From Semisulcospira habei (lineage: Eukaryota; Mollusca; Gastropoda; Semisulcospiridae): DNA of 64,000 nt. The notes under the pieces are model-generated. The model was given only the letters and a program-made list of their open reading frames with translations, ran no database searches and had not been told where the DNA came from. Each line of letters opens with the position of its first letter. The first letter of the stretch is position 1. The position numbers were made by a program, and so were the translations under genes. Of this stretch, positions 1-11,700 are shown piece by piece. Location of the stretch: assembly GCA_036245525.1 (NCBI GenBank), contig BTPG01000004.1:214337023-214401022 (forward strand). The letters run 5' to 3'.

Positions 1-1184
1 CAGTGGGCTCTAAGCGCGTTACAAAAAAATGTATATATGGAGAATCTCACTACCTTTAAAAAAGTCTAATCTATGCACTTCTAATCTACGCACGCACATA
101 CAACTAAAACACACATAACAAAACCATATGTATGCAGACCAAACCAACATCACACACACGCACACACAATCTGTGGATTAATGGTACGCAAGCTGAAAGA
201 AGTAGGTTTTAAGTTGGGTCTTAAAGACGTCAATGTTTTCAGCATTCCGGAGGTGTAGGGGAAGTGAGTTCCAGACAACAGGGGCTTGATACTGGAATGT
301 CCGGCAGCCAAACCGCTTAGAGGAAAAGCTGGGGACACGGAAACGCTTCTCAGAGCAGGAACGAAGGGAACGGGAGGGCTGATAGATGTTGAGGAGGGAT
401 GAGAGGTATGGCGGTAGGGATCCATCAAAGCAGCGAAAAGCCAGGACCGCAATCTTCAGTGTACTCGACTCTAAACTGAATGGGTAGCCAGTGCAATTCC
501 TGAAGTAGGGGGGTTACATGGTCCATTTTAGATTTGCCAAAAGCAAGTCTGGCAGCATTGTTGAGGACTGTCTGCAGACGAGAGAGTTCTTTCTGGGGGA
601 CACCTGCCAGGAGGGAGTTACAATAGTCTAAGCGGCTAAGGACAAGGGAGCAAATAAGTTGAACAGTAGCGGACCGGGTGATGAATGGTCTAATGGAGCT
701 GATTCTTCGCAGCTGGAAGTTCGCCGTCCTGCACACATTAGTAATGTGATGGTGCATGGACATACTGCAGTCGAACTGAACTCCCAGATTACGTACAGAC
801 TGGCTAAAGGTTATTTCACTGTCGCCAACCACGAGGGAGGCCCCTGGTGGGACCTGACTAAGGGAGTGGTCAGAACCAGCGCAAAGTGATTCAGTCTTGC
901 CGTCGTTCAGCTTCAGTTTGTTGCACAGCATCCATTTTTTCACAGAGGAAATACAAAGTTCAATCTCTTTCACAAGAGCAGGAAAATTAGATGGAGAAGC
1001 ACCTTTGTGGAGCTGGGTGTCGTCGGCATACTTGTGAAATTCACAGGCATGTCGGGTGATGACGTCAGACAGGGATTGGGTGTAAAGGCTGAAAAGGACG
1101 GGCCCAAGGACAGATCCTTGGGGGACACCGAATCTCAGCATGAGGGACTGCGACTCTGATTGATTGACAATTATCATAATTGAA
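1..1184 (-). pseudogene. L2-like non-LTR retrotransposon, 5'-truncated 3' part
   Basis: The - strand reads a reverse transcriptase C-terminal half: VPQGSVLGPVLFSLY, HKYADDTQLH (catalytic YADD), then ILSRLDYCNSLLAG and NNAARL, typical of the CR1/L2 group. The frame is open to about 425 and continues in another frame to about 150, so it is broken. The end abuts a family D hairpin at 1185 and the element runs off the left edge. Confidence 0.85.
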
Positions 1185-1257
1185 CTCATTCGAGACGTGT
1201 CGCCTCCGGATACGCGGCTTTAAGCCGCGTATCCGGAGGCGACACGTCTCGAATGAG
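1185..1257. repeat. family D hairpin, perfect 36-bp arms
   Basis: Arms CTCATTCGAGACGTGTCGCC... and the exact inverse separated by one base. CpG-rich. Family D recurs at 6370, 13892, 18893, 22936, 38727 and, degraded, at 38867 and 47084. Confidence 0.9.
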
Positions 1258-1351
1258 CTAAGTGAGCCCTGTTGACCAGCATGATTGTAAGACATTATAT
1301 AATCATTTATAAATAAGATGGTGTGATCTGCTATCCCTGTACTGCCCAAGT

Positions 1352-1587
1352 AGTAATAATAATAATAATAATACCGGTTATTATATCGGCGCTTTGCCCA
1401 ATTCCGCGAATCGGCTGAACGCGCAGCGAACTGAACCCAAAACTGACGCACGCTCACGTGACACACACGCGGCATTCACTCTGCAGACAAACACAGTACA
1501 AGACAGACACAGGACATTCGCGTGGTGCGAAGGGTCAGCTCAGCTACTGGAGGTTTCGGAAACTTTGATCGCTTGTATTTGAATTCA

Positions 1588-1683
<96 letters not shown>

Positions 1684-1980
1684 CATCCATCCATCCATCC
1701 ATCCATCCATCCATCCATCCATCCATCCATCCATCCATCCATCCATCCATCCATCCATCCATCCATCCATCCATCCATCCATCCATCCATCCATCCATCC
1801 ATCCATCCATCCATCCATCCATCCATCCATCCATCCATCCATCCATCCATCCATCCATCCATCCATCCATCCATCCATCCATCCATCCATCCATCCATCC
1901 ATCCATCCATCCATCCATCCATCCATCCATCCATCCATCCATCCATCCATCCATCCATCCATCCAAAGTGGCCTGAAACC
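1352..1980 (-). mobile_element. SINE S2 3' part split by a tetranucleotide satellite
   Basis: Positions 1352-1585 and 1965-1980 match consecutive parts of the S2 SINE seen whole at 21737-22157 (- strand). The S2 text around GATCGCTTGTATTTGAA is followed by the satellite, and GTGGCCTGAAACC resumes after it. The tRNA-related head is missing. Confidence 0.8.
1586..1964. repeat. (ATCT)n to (ATCC)n satellite
   Basis: About 24 copies of ATCT pass directly into about 70 copies of ATCC with almost no interruption. Long open frames here (IHPS, WMDG repeats) are artefacts of the repeat. Confidence 0.97.
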
Positions 1981-1993
1981 AGAGTAAATCTCT

Positions 1994-2080
1994 TTAACCC
2001 CTTCACTGCCGGGGAAAGGTGAACACGTTCCAACTGCAAGAGACATAGATCCTCATGAGCCCCCCGCAGTCGCGTGACTG
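1994..2080. repeat. family E element, left half
   Basis: TTAACCCCTTCACTGCCG start, then CAAGAGACATAGATCCTCAT and GAGCCCCCCGCAGTCGCG; the second arm is missing. Confidence 0.7.
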
Positions 2081-2156
2081 AAATAGACTCGTGTGGCGTT
2101 TTCATTTGGTTTCAGTTTTTCTAAAGCTAGTGTCGAAGAGTCTCACACACGCGGCG

Positions 2157-2187
<31 letters not shown>

Positions 2188-2240
2188 GTAATCTGTGTTT
2201 TACTGTTGTTGTGCGTGACAGTGTTGGAATGCGTACAAAG

Positions 2241-2433
2241 CATAAGGGTCCGTTGATAGTAGCTTTGCCAACTAATGCAAATCCACTGCGCCACCGCGTG
2301 CGGCGCAAGCGCCTATACTAAGCTCAAGACAAAATATTTTGTCTCGAGCTTAGTATAGGCGCTGCGCTTGCGCCGCACGCGGTGGCGCAGTGGATTTACA
2401 TTAGTCAAAGCTACTATCAACGGCCCCCTATGG
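2241..2433. repeat. long hairpin (family M), about 90-bp arms
   Basis: Left arm from CATAAGGGTCCGTTGATAG to AAGACAAAATATT, right arm its inverse ending TATCAACGGCCCCCTATG. A few mismatches near the base only. Single-copy in this window. Confidence 0.88.
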
Positions 2434-2689
2434 ACAACTGTGAGAACAATGACCTTAGCCGTTTGAGAAGGACGACACACATTCAAGAAGCTGTCTTCGT
2501 ACAAAGCGTCAAACAGGTTGTTAATATTACCGCTTACAACCTTGATATTGCAAGTCGGCCAGGGCGTCTACATCAGTGTGAGACTGACGCGTTTATTATA
2601 CGTACCTCCATTGTGTTCCGCTTCTCTACGGGGGATCTAATTTATGACGGCATGATGATCACCAGAACTGGGTTTTACAGCCACGCGCC

Positions 2690-2916
2690 TTAACCCTTAT
2701 CATTCTGAATACACCAGTGTGTGAAATAAGTTTAATTTATATAGTTCAAGGATAGTGCCAGAATAGCTTGGTGCCTCAAGGCGCCAAGCTATTCTGGCAC
2801 CACCCTTGAACTAAAGCCATTGGTCTATATCCTTATCTGTAAGTACAATAATGTAGCTTGCATAATATGGCAGTGTACACATTTGAAGCTTTTAGCCTCA
2901 GTATGATATGGGTTAA
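2690..2916. repeat. family C foldback element, full length
   Basis: Begins TTAACCCTTATCATTCTGAA and ends GATATGGGTTAA. The tip is CCAGAATAGCTTGGTGCC against GGCGCCAAGCTATTCTGG. Other copies: 13059-13274, 29296-29477, 37852-38075. Confidence 0.88.
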
Positions 2917-2921
2917 ACGCA

Positions 2922-2975
2922 CTCAAGGCGCCCGGCATCAATAGCTCCGCAGCTGTCGATGCGGGGCGCCTTGAG
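2922..2975. repeat. small imperfect hairpin
   Basis: CTCAAGGCGCCC pairs with GGGCGCCTTGAG around an imperfect centre. Not assigned to a family. Confidence 0.5.
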
Positions 2976-3299
2976 TTAGTGAACTCACGCCTGCCCACCC
3001 ATACAGATGCGCTGCGGATGAAAGTCAGCGTTCAAAAGAGGTCCGTTGGCTCCAATAGCTCCCGGCAATATCGTTTTGATATGTTTTCAGTATGTCTCTC
3101 AACAATGATGGACGAAAGGGGTTAACTGAAAGGCGACCTACTCCCGGGCAGTACAAAGGTTAATATTTCGCGATAGCTCGCAATATTTTCCTTTAGAAGT
3201 GTTCTTACTAAGCCTCGCTGTGATGCTGTGATGCTGATGCCTCGCTGTGATGCAGGGCTGACTTACCTCATCCCGCCCTGACGCACCACAGCAGGAGAT

Positions 3300-3397
3300 G
3301 GATCGACCATGATAATTCAAGGGCAGTGCTAGATTAGCTTGGCGCCGACAGGCGCCAAGCTAATCTGGCACTGCCCTTGAATTATCATGGTCGATCC
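3300..3397. repeat. family A hairpin
   Basis: 47-bp arms (GGATCGACCATGATAATTCA to CTTGGCGCC and inverse) with one mismatch and loop GACA. Its right base is cut off by the (AAT)n tail of the next SINE. Confidence 0.92.
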
Positions 3398-3398
<1 letters not shown>

Positions 3399-3446
<48 letters not shown>

Positions 3447-3870
3447 ATAGTATTTATATGGCGCATTTCTCATATTTGTAATATGATTCAGTGTGCAGGA
3501 CATAGCCGCGAACTGAACCCAACAAGCACCCTCGCGTGAATCACGCGCATTCCCTCACACACTGTACATAAACACAGAACATTCACGTACGTGGTGCTAA
3601 GGGCAAGCTCAAGCGAGCTACTGAAATTTTTTTTGAAATTTAAATCGTTTTTTTTATATTTTTGAAATTTGATTAAGTGGACTGAAATTAATACCGAAAT
3701 TCGTGGGGGAGGAAAGAGCCGGAGTACCCGGAGAAAGAACCACCGACGGTCCGCCCGAATTAATGGTGACACTTACTAGAGGAGAAAAGTCCGACGCCGG
3801 AACCGGTATCAAACCTCGCACCTCTTGCATTGGTGGCAGGCGCTTTTGCCGCTGCGCTACGGACCGCCCC
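3399..3870 (-). mobile_element. SINE S2, near full length
   Basis: Read on the - strand: GGGGCGGTCCGTAGCGCAG (A box) and GCGAGGTTTGATACC (B box, altered), S2 body, and a 3' tail of (ATT)n at 3399-3446. Degraded compared with 21737-22157. Confidence 0.8.
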
Positions 3871-4094
3871 TGCAACAGGTGAATAATTGTTAGATGACGC
3901 CTCCAAAATTTGGGAAACACGTGCGCCGTGCTGAATGAGTTAAAAACAACGTCTGAGTGTCGCAATAATAAACGTCCCCTCTACTCTACTTCTCTTTTGT
4001 ACGTAGAAGAGCTCTTTCGTTACACAGAAGAGGCAGTGAAAACTGAACTATGTACTTGGTTTGCTGCTTTGTCTAATTTGAAAAAAAGGAAAGA

Positions 4095-4250
4095 CTAATA
4101 AATTGTGTTGTAACAGTCTTTTCTAACCGCCGTGAGATGGCCTCAGTCGTCCGCTCGGCGTTAAAACCCAAATAACTAACTGTCTTTTCTAAGCGTGTTT
4201 CTTTCTCCGTTGGCTTCTTTTCTGCGTTATTACACGCTTGGCAGTCACCG
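4095..4250 (-). repeat. dispersed repeat R2 interrupted by a 56-bp retroposon
   Basis: R2 is the sequence with TGCCAAGCGTGTAATACGCA and AAGAAACACGCTTAGAAAAG, also at 13363-13450 (+), 14880-14955 (-) and 25655-25745 (+). Here it is split at CTTTTCTA by the insert at 4126-4181. Confidence 0.75.
4126..4181 (+). mobile_element. short retroposon, copy 1 (56 bp) with TSD
   Basis: Sense strand starts CCGCCGTGAGATGGCC (after one A) and ends GGCGTTAAAACCCAAATAAC TAACT. Flanked by GTCTTTTCTA at 4116-4125 and 4182-4191. The uninterrupted site exists in R2 at 25655-25745. Confidence 0.85.
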
Positions 4251-4354
4251 TTTTGGTCTGGGTATTGTTATACGCATGTCTGCTCACACGGATTGGGGAA
4301 AAAAAAAGGGTTTTAAAAAAAAGGAAGTCCTAGTTTAGGTTTGGTTTGGTTATT

Positions 4355-4510
4355 AGGCTGAGCGGGAAGCTGGGTGGCTCGGCGGTAGAGTTTTCGACTC
4401 TCGTCCCAAAGGTCCCGAGTTCCAATCAAAATTTGTTCAGAGCCTATTTCGGTGCCCCGTCTTTTGAAATCACCTTGGCGGTGGACAAAAGACGTTAAGC
4501 CCCAAAAGTT
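4355..4510 (+). mobile_element. tRNA-derived SINE S3
   Basis: GGTGGCTCGGCGGTAGAG resembles an A box and GGTCCCGAGTTCCAATC a B box; the 3' end is GACGTTAAGCCCC. A second copy lies at 44085-44240. Confidence 0.65.
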
Positions 4511-4526
4511 TGTCACAATATTGGGC

Positions 4527-4650
4527 TGAACCCCACCACTGCCGAGAAAACGTGAACACGATCCAACTGCAAGATATATAGATCCTCATGAGCCCCCCGC
4601 GACAGCGGGGGGCTCATGTGGATCTGTGTCTCTTGCTGAGACCAATTTGA
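4527..4650. repeat. family E hairpin element
   Basis: Stem with ATAGATCCTCATGAGCCCCC and GGGGGGCTCATGTGGATCTG around a CGACAG-type loop. Base has the ACTGCCGAGAAAACG family E flank. Confidence 0.85.
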
Positions 4651-4842
4651 ATCCATATTTCCTGGACGGTGTTGGCTTTTGGTCGTTGAAGGAACCAAGA
4701 TTTCTGAAACCAAAATGTACGTCATTTTGGTGTACGTCATTTCGGTGTACGTCATTTCGGTGACGGGGAAGGGTTTGTAACGCGTGGAATATACTACGAA
4801 TTTGACCCGCGAAAACTGACTTGTGGCATGTTTAACCATTGT

Positions 4843-5018
4843 TTAACCCCAAAGTCCCATTTCTCAAATTTTGGAGGTGTTGGCTAATGACCATGTACCA
4901 GTTGCAGGAGATGGACTGACCATGATGATTCAAGGGTAGTGCCAGATTAGCTTGGCGCCTTCAGAATTATATGGTCAGTACATCTCCTGCTGTGGGGACT
5001 CGGGGCTAAATGGGTTAA
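4843..5018. repeat. family A element with damaged right arm
   Basis: TTAACCCCAAAGTCCCATTT start and CTAAATGGGTTAA end are intact, but part of the right arm after the tip is deleted. Confidence 0.82.
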
Positions 5019-5957
5019 CAACTGGGTTGCGGCTGTGAAAGTAGCGGCGTTACAGGCGGCATGGCGCCCCAATTTAAGATGTTTAGAATTGTTGCGATTT
5101 ATTTTCGCCTGCTGAAAGCCAGGCTCCCTTCACAGCAAAAATCGAGGAGAGCCGGGATCCCAGTTGAATCTCTCCAAGGTGCGATACAAATTTTGTCGCG
5201 CCACTGTCGCCTGTCGCAAAGCAATCACGCCATTGTCGCACAGCGCATATGGAGACACGAAATTTTTGATTTCAACGTTCTCGATTCGTGTCGCTGTCGT
5301 CACCGCTTTTGCGTCGCTGTCACGCCGCTAGTTGAAACACCCCCGTATTCGGCGGCCCTGCTAAAATACTCATTTGTTGAATGACTACATTCAATTGCGG
5401 AGCTTTCCTCATTACAAGCTCTATTCAAGCGTTACAGAAACCACAGGAAACGTTTTCAGAAGTACATGTTTGGTTGAAACACGGTTTTATATGTTACGTT
5501 TTTAAAATTAAATTAAATTTTTTAAAAATTTATTTATTTTTTTTATTATTTTTTTTTACGTGTGTGGCAGTTTACAGTACCGACACACTACATGTACACT
5601 GTTTTTGTCAAAACACCGTACGCGTAGTTTGATGGTGGAACTAATCAGATCGGGACTATAAACTGATACAATGACATCACGCAAAAAATATTTCTCAACC
5701 GCAGCGTGTTTTTTTTTTTTTTTTTTTATTATTTATTTTTTGGTAGCAGGAAGAAAGAAAGCAAACATTACGCCCAGTAGCAAAAAGTCTTCGGGCCCAC
5801 GACGCCCGCAATGCGGGGCCCGAGTACCTTTCCTTACTGGGACACACGCCCACTTAAATTTTTTTGCCTCAGGTCTCAGTTTGAACATGTACAGTTGTGA
5901 GTAATTAAAAAAAAGGTCTGGTATGTCTGCCTCTGTTTAGCACATTTAGAATCGACG
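5019..5957. other. no gene recognised
   Basis: Unique-looking sequence with T-rich tracts (5515-5560, 5708-5735). Open frames of 77-107 codons here lack recognisable domains or splice context. Confidence 0.5.
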
Positions 5958-6080
5958 TACCACAGCAGGAGATGGATCGACCGTGATAATTCAAGCGTAG
6001 TGCCAGATTGGCTTGGCGCCTTCAGGCGCCAAGCCAATCAAGCACTACCCTTGAATTATCACGGTCGCTCCGTCTCCTTT
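5958..6080. repeat. family A hairpin
   Basis: Variant GATTGGCTTGGCGCC is mirrored as GGCGCCAAGCCAATC in the other arm. Confidence 0.88.
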
Positions 6081-6369
6081 CAACTGGTTCATAGTTGGTT
6101 AGGTGATACCCCAGAAATTTGGGCAATGCGACCGTGGGGATAAAAACAGCTTAACACCGTCCAGCCGCGCTGCATTCAATTGCGCGGCCTTGCCGGGTTT
6201 GTGCCCAGTATCCGGACGCGGCGCGACTGGAATGAGTCAAAATGTCAGACAAGGAAAACCGATTTTTAGACAGTGAAGGCGGCGTGACATGGGAGGCAAC
6301 ACCCACTCGCTAATTGTCGGGTGTCGTGAAAATTCAGGACTGTCGAGGAGAAACCATGCTTTTGTTAAC

Positions 6370-6434
6370 TGAACTCATTCGAGACGTGCCGCATACGGAT
6401 ACGCGGCGGGTAGGCGCCACTTCTCGAATGAGTT
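6370..6434. repeat. family D hairpin, imperfect
   Basis: CTCATTCGAGACGTGCCGC against GGCGCCACTTCTCGAATGAG with a disturbed centre. Confidence 0.75.
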
Positions 6435-6702
6435 TATGGCAACCTGAACATCTTTTGTGTCCGTTGTAGTTTCAGCGATGGCCACCAATACATAAATGAG
6501 GCAACGTCTCCAGATTAAAAAAAAAAAATTGTTGTTATCAGTTTTGTAGTTTAACTGGCTATCCGCTTTCAATAACATTTGTCACAACCCACCCCCACCC
6601 CCTTTCCATTCACTTGCATGCAGCACCCGCCCATCTCTGAAAGAACTTATTCAAGTTGCGGTGAATTTTACCGTAGAACTTTTTACGACGTTCGTAAAGC
6701 CA

Positions 6703-6805
6703 CATAATATTTCCGATCAAAATCTACGTTCAGAGCACCATGCAATATTTCCGATAAAAATCCACGTTCAGGGCACCATGCAATATTTCCGATAAAAATC
6801 AGGGA
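6703..6805. repeat. short tandem repeat, about 2.5 units
   Basis: Repeats of CAATATTTCCGATAAAAATC followed by ACGTTCAGGGCACCATG. No gene recognised in 6435-7020. Confidence 0.75.
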
Positions 6806-7029
6806 ACCAAGTATTTTTTTTATTGTTGTTAAAGTGATAAAATCCGCGTTCAAGTGCCATATAATCTTATATCCACGGCAGGTCACCATTTTGGGCCGGG
6901 GAACACAATCCACGTTCAGGGCACCATACCGGCAATCTTTGCGACACTGAAAATCCTTGTTCTGTGCGCCGCTGATAACTGCGATAAATTGATTCCACGA
7001 TTATGGCCAACGTGCTCGAAATTGAAATA

Positions 7030-7033
7030 TCCC

Positions 7034-7067
<34 letters not shown>
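7030..7067. repeat. poly-C tract
   Basis: A run of about 38 C with no interruption. Confidence 0.95.
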
Positions 7068-7068
<1 letters not shown>

Positions 7069-7094
7069 TGGGACTGCACGTACGTCTTTAAAAA

Positions 7095-7170
7095 ACTGTG
7101 AGCTGGTCTGTGAATTTGGGCCTCACGGCTGCAAGCCGTGAGGCCCAAATACACAGACCAGCGCACACAT
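7095..7170. repeat. family F hairpin
   Basis: CTGGTCTGTGAATTTGGGCC pairs with GGCCCAAATACACAGACCAG; tip CACGGCTGCAAGCCGTG. Copies at 7505, 18438, 20105 and 53836. Confidence 0.88.
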
Positions 7171-7415
7171 TCTAATAAAAGAACCTGCCCGGCTGCCCCA
7201 TCGTTAGTGTCGGCAAATTCATGAACCGACAACGTAGGGAAGACTACACCGCTGTTCAAATATATATTGTATCGCGTGGCCCGCATGGGCCGGCTTGGGA
7301 ACAAGTGTTCTTTTATTAGAGTTTATTATCGCAGTGCAGTGAAAAGGACAGAGCGTGTGCATGCGAGTCCCGCAGGGATGTATTATTAGAGTCAATCTTG
7401 TTTTGACTGAAAATA

Positions 7416-7420
<5 letters not shown>

Positions 7421-7468
<48 letters not shown>

Positions 7469-7503
7469 TGTGCGTGTGTGTGATGGTGTGTGCGCGCGCG
7501 TGT
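7421..7503. repeat. (GT)n and (CG)n microsatellite
   Basis: GT repeats with a short interruption, then GTGCGCGCGCG. Confidence 0.95.
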
Positions 7504-7504
7504 G

Positions 7505-7568
7505 ATGGCCTGTGATTTTGGACCTTACGGCCTTGGATGCCGTAAGGTCCAAAATCACAGACCAGCAC
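7505..7568. repeat. family F hairpin
   Basis: GGCCTGTGATTTTGGACC against GGTCCAAAATCACAGACC; tip TTACGG / CCGTAA. Confidence 0.88.
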
Positions 7569-7759
7569 ACGAGAACTGATGTACTGAGTGTTAGCGTGAG
7601 TACTTTTTTTCCCTCCGGTTTACCGGTTCGGCCCTAACAGCGGTGAAAGCGAAACGCTCTTTTTGAGTATTTCCCTTTCCGTCTCTTCCTCAATCACACG
7701 TGCGTGTATTGCTTGCTGGTCACTGGAACAAAGGAACCATTGTACCCCAAAGGTCGTAG

Positions 7760-7850
7760 TAGGCCCGATGTCGGTGAAGAAAGTGAACGCAGTCCCACTG
7801 CAAGAGACATAGATCCTCCTGAGCCCCCAGCGACTGAAGATCTGTGACTC
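7760..7850. repeat. family E half element
   Basis: CAAGAGACATAGATCCTCCT and GAGCCCCCAGCGACTG, without a matching long second arm. Confidence 0.6.
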
Positions 7851-8038
7851 TTGCTGAGACCATTTACATCCAGGTTTCTTGGACGGTTTTGGCCCTGACA
7901 GGGAAGTGGTTAACGAGGACTTACGTGGACATGATTTCACGTTTTGATGCCGCGCTGGATTCCAAGAACAGCTACACAATTAGAAAACAATACGCTTGAT
8001 TTGTTTAGATATCGGAGGGGTGGGGGGTGGAAGGGGGC

Positions 8039-8145
8039 ATGGGCGCCAAGCTATCCTGGCACCACCCTTGAACTATCATGGTCGATCTATCTCTAGAATT
8101 GTAATGCAGTCTTCAGAGGATGACTCCAAAATGCCCTAGGTTAAT
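8039..8145. repeat. family B solo right arm
   Basis: GGCGCCAAGCTATCCTGG through GATCGATCTATCTC-like base and CAGTCTTCAGAGGATGACTC to CTAGGTTAA. The left arm is absent. Confidence 0.75.
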
Positions 8146-8289
8146 TCGTACACGGGCTACAATGGGTCACACTCTCGCCTAGGGCTAAAGTTAAATAGCC
8201 TGCGAAGATATTCGGGGGCTTGGTTTTATAAAATGTTGTATGATGCACTTGTTTAGTCTGAGTTGTTCCCGTAGTGGAAGTAGGTGAAA

Positions 8290-8413
<124 letters not shown>

Positions 8414-8598
8414 TGAATGAATGAATGATACTTTATTTCTCAAGGATGGAAACAATAGGCGCACAGGCCTCTTTTCGTGTTTGTCCTTGTTAAACTAAAA
8501 ACAACGTTAAAAAAACATGTTAACAGCACAAACAAGCGGCTACACCCACAGGTCACTCGTGTTACATTCCGATATAAGTTCACAAGTCGCTGAAGGTT

Positions 8599-8630
<32 letters not shown>

Positions 8631-8862
8631 CAATTGACAGGGTCGGGGGAGCGGGGGGGGGGGGGGGCGGAGGGGGCGATGTAAAGTGAGTGTTTATACA
8701 CAGCGACTGCGCGCTTATGATACAGCCACTCTTGTGAAGGAATATAGTGAACAGGCAGAACACTACAGAGAAGAGAGATAATAAAAACTAACATGTGCAA
8801 AACGGAGGACCACAACAATGCGTTAAAAAAATGAAATCATTGACATGGCTCTTTTGGACACA

Positions 8863-9336
8863 TTATCTACGTTTCTTTTGCTCTGAGATGTATTTAAAAG
8901 TTTGCGTCCTAAACAATGGAAGATGTCTCGTTTGCTGTATATGAGGGAGAAGTGAGTTCCATAAATAGGCACCCGCGTATGAAAAGCTCAATTTAAACAA
9001 GTCAATTAGGGGCCGTTCAATGACGAGACTGTTCCTCGAAGTGCTGTAAACCCTTTCGCTCTCAGTGCAAAGATTAGTCAGGTAGACGGGGGCTTTCCCG
9101 TTCAGTGCTTTGTGCATAAGTACACACTTATTTAACTTAAGGTGTTGATGTAAAGGAAGGAGCCCTGTTGCCTGAAGCTTTTCCTCTAAAGTTAGAGAGG
9201 GGATTGGGAAGATCAGTTTAACTGCGCGCTTGTATAGAGAATTAATCCTCTTAAGGTTAGCCTCACTACAGCCGTCCCAAATAGTAGATGCGTAGTCAAT
9301 GCGGTGAGGTTTTATGTAGGAGTTGAAAAATAGCAC
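8863..9336 (-). pseudogene. LINE ORF2 C-terminal region
   Basis: Codes HRIDYASTIWDGCSEANL and on to AYLWNSLLP, typical of the C-terminal part after RT. Separated from the RT frame by a short frameshift. Confidence 0.8.
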
Positions 9337-9349
9337 ACGTGTCTTAGTA

Positions 9350-10764
9350 TCAATGACAGATTTGAACTTGACAGTTAAATATTTTCTTTGATAATGGTTT
9401 CCCTAGTTGTGTTAGATGGGGCAACCAGCACAGTCGTTTGTCAACAATTACTCCGAGGAGACGACATTCCTTGACTTGCTCAATGGGAACTGAATCAAAA
9501 GAGAGGCTAAGTGAATGGGGGCGGAGCTGATGCTTTTGGCGTGTTGTGATTAGCAAGCTTTTTGTTTTAGATAGATTAACAAGCATTTGATTATTTTTGC
9601 ACCACAGTGAGACCTCCTGAAGACTAAGCTGAAGATTGCTTGATATTTCAGGTACAGTTTTCCCGCCAGCGCGACGAGTTATATCATCGGCAAACATGTC
9701 ACATTCAGTATTTGGATTGAATATATGAAGTGGAAGATCATTTATAAACAAACAGAAGAGTAACGATCCTAGTATGGATCCCTGGGGCACGCCATTATCA
9801 ACACGCTTTTCAGAAGAAAATCATTAATGTATACAGTTTCAATTCTCCCTATGATATATGAACGAAAGAATGAGAGTGTCCCTGGGCTGTTATTGTTAAA
9901 GTAGCAGTCTAGTTTCTCTAATAAAATTTCGTGATTTATAAGGTCGAACGCTTTTTTTAGGTGTAGAAAGACAGCACCAGACATTCTGTTTCTTTTAATG
10001 TTGAGCAGCCAAGTTTCAATCATATGAACCAAGGCAGTGTGACACGAATGTTTATGGCGAAAACCAGACTGATATTTATTCAGGAGAGACTTTTCTTCCA
10101 GGAATTCGAGAAGATGTTTGTGTACATGCTTCTCAATATTTGGATCAGATGTGTCTTTTGTTTTGGGAATAGGCACCAATTTAGATTTTTTGAAAGCCGC
10201 CGGAAAAATATTATTTTGAATACATAGGTTGTAAATATAGGTTAAGCTATCCACAATGTATGGAAGAGAAAGTTCGCGGATAAAACCATTGATACCATCA
10301 ATGCCAGCTGAATTTTTGTTCTTGAGACTAGAGATACATCTGCCCACTTCATGTACAGCGATGAAGGGGACATTGAAAGCATCGCCCGCGGACAGTCTTT
10401 TCTTACAAAAGTCAGTAAGCTTCTGCGATGCGACATGTTCTACCTGATCCAAGCCTTCAGCATGTAGTAAAGATTTCGGGGCTAAAATGAAGTGGTCGTT
10501 AAAAGCATCGGCTGTAAGGTTGGCAGTCGTATTTGCAGAATGATTTTTACTAGTGTTGGTTAGTAAGTTTAAAACTTTGCATATTGAAGACGGATTTCCG
10601 ACACGTATGGTTTTCTCTACCAGTGCTTTTCGTGCCTCCCGGATAAGATATTTGACTCTGTTTCGTAAACCTTTTGATCTCAATACAATCTTTGTCCCGC
10701 TTGGCTTGATTTCTGGCTTCCATGGTTTGTTTAATCTCCTCCGTAATCCAGGTGGGGGGCTCAC
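9350..10764 (-). pseudogene. LINE reverse transcriptase domain, frameshifted
   Basis: Motifs: KLVPIPKTKDTSDP, QSGFRHKHSCHTAL, VFLHLKKAFDLINHE (first catalytic Asp of FLDLKKAFD is His here), MPQGSILGSLLFCLF, CDMFADDI (FADD). The frame changes near 9770-9790 between the two halves. Confidence 0.88.
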
Positions 10765-10842
10765 GGCACCGGACTCGTTTCCTTTTTAAAGGGACATGCT
10801 TATTTAGCACTCCGAGGAACAGCTCAAGCCACAGTGAGAGCG

Positions 10843-11658
10843 CTACATCAGGGTCATTGTGATTGTAACCTTCATGGAACATAAATAAACTGAGGTCATG
10901 AAGGAAACTATCTCTATTTTTATAAAATATCTGTAAGTAATGTATAAATGTTGGGTTCGGCTCTGTTTAGGAACATAACATGACCATGTACAGGTGATGG
11001 GAAAGCGGTCACTGACAGCTAGTGAAGGGACATCAGTTTCAGTGATAGCTTGTGGGTTGTTAGTATAGATGTGGTCTATCAAAGTAGACGAAGAGTGTGT
11101 TACTCTGGTGGCAGTGGTAATCATCTGTTTTAGTCCAAAAAGCATTGTTGTACATTGCCACATCGAATGGGGTTTTGAGATGCCAATGTTAAAATCGCCG
11201 AGGATGAGTATATCCCTGCCTGTGTCATTCACTTTATCCATTACCTCTACAAAGTCGTCATACCACTCGGCGGTGGATGCTGGATTCCTATACACAAAGC
11301 CAACTAGCAGTGGCGACGTGTTAGGAAGCTTGACTTCCAACCATACGCATTCCACCTCCTTGGTCTCAAGATCAAGACGTCTGCGTACCCTGTGCTGAAC
11401 AGTGATGTGCACATAAACAGCCAGCCCAGTATGTCCAGGAGAAGTTGCATCACGTCGAATAAGAGAAAAATTTGGAATACTGACACATGCGTCAGCGATT
11501 CGAGAGTCCAGACGAGATTCAGTGAGACCAAAGAGATGGAAATGTGACGGCTGGTTCAGAAACAGGGAAACATCATGTACTTTCGGACATAAATGATACA
11601 CATTTAAATGTCCGACTTTCAGTCCTTGAGTGGCTGAGCCAGTGGATGCACTTGCCAT
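10843..11658 (-). pseudogene. LINE endonuclease (APE-type) domain
   Basis: Starts MASASTGSATQGLKVGHLN. Motifs: GHLNVYHLCPK, LTESRLDS, LILGDFNIG, LIDHIYTN, SDRFPI. In active enzymes the last motif is SDH, so its catalytic His appears changed to Arg. The frame drifts near 10900 and joins the RT in another frame. Confidence 0.88.
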
Positions 11659-11700
11659 ATTGTTCGTTGTATATAGACACCAGTGTACACACGACGACAA

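Noticed and set aside
1522..2105. IHPS and WMDG repeat proteins
   Set aside because: Translation of the ATCC satellite on both strands.
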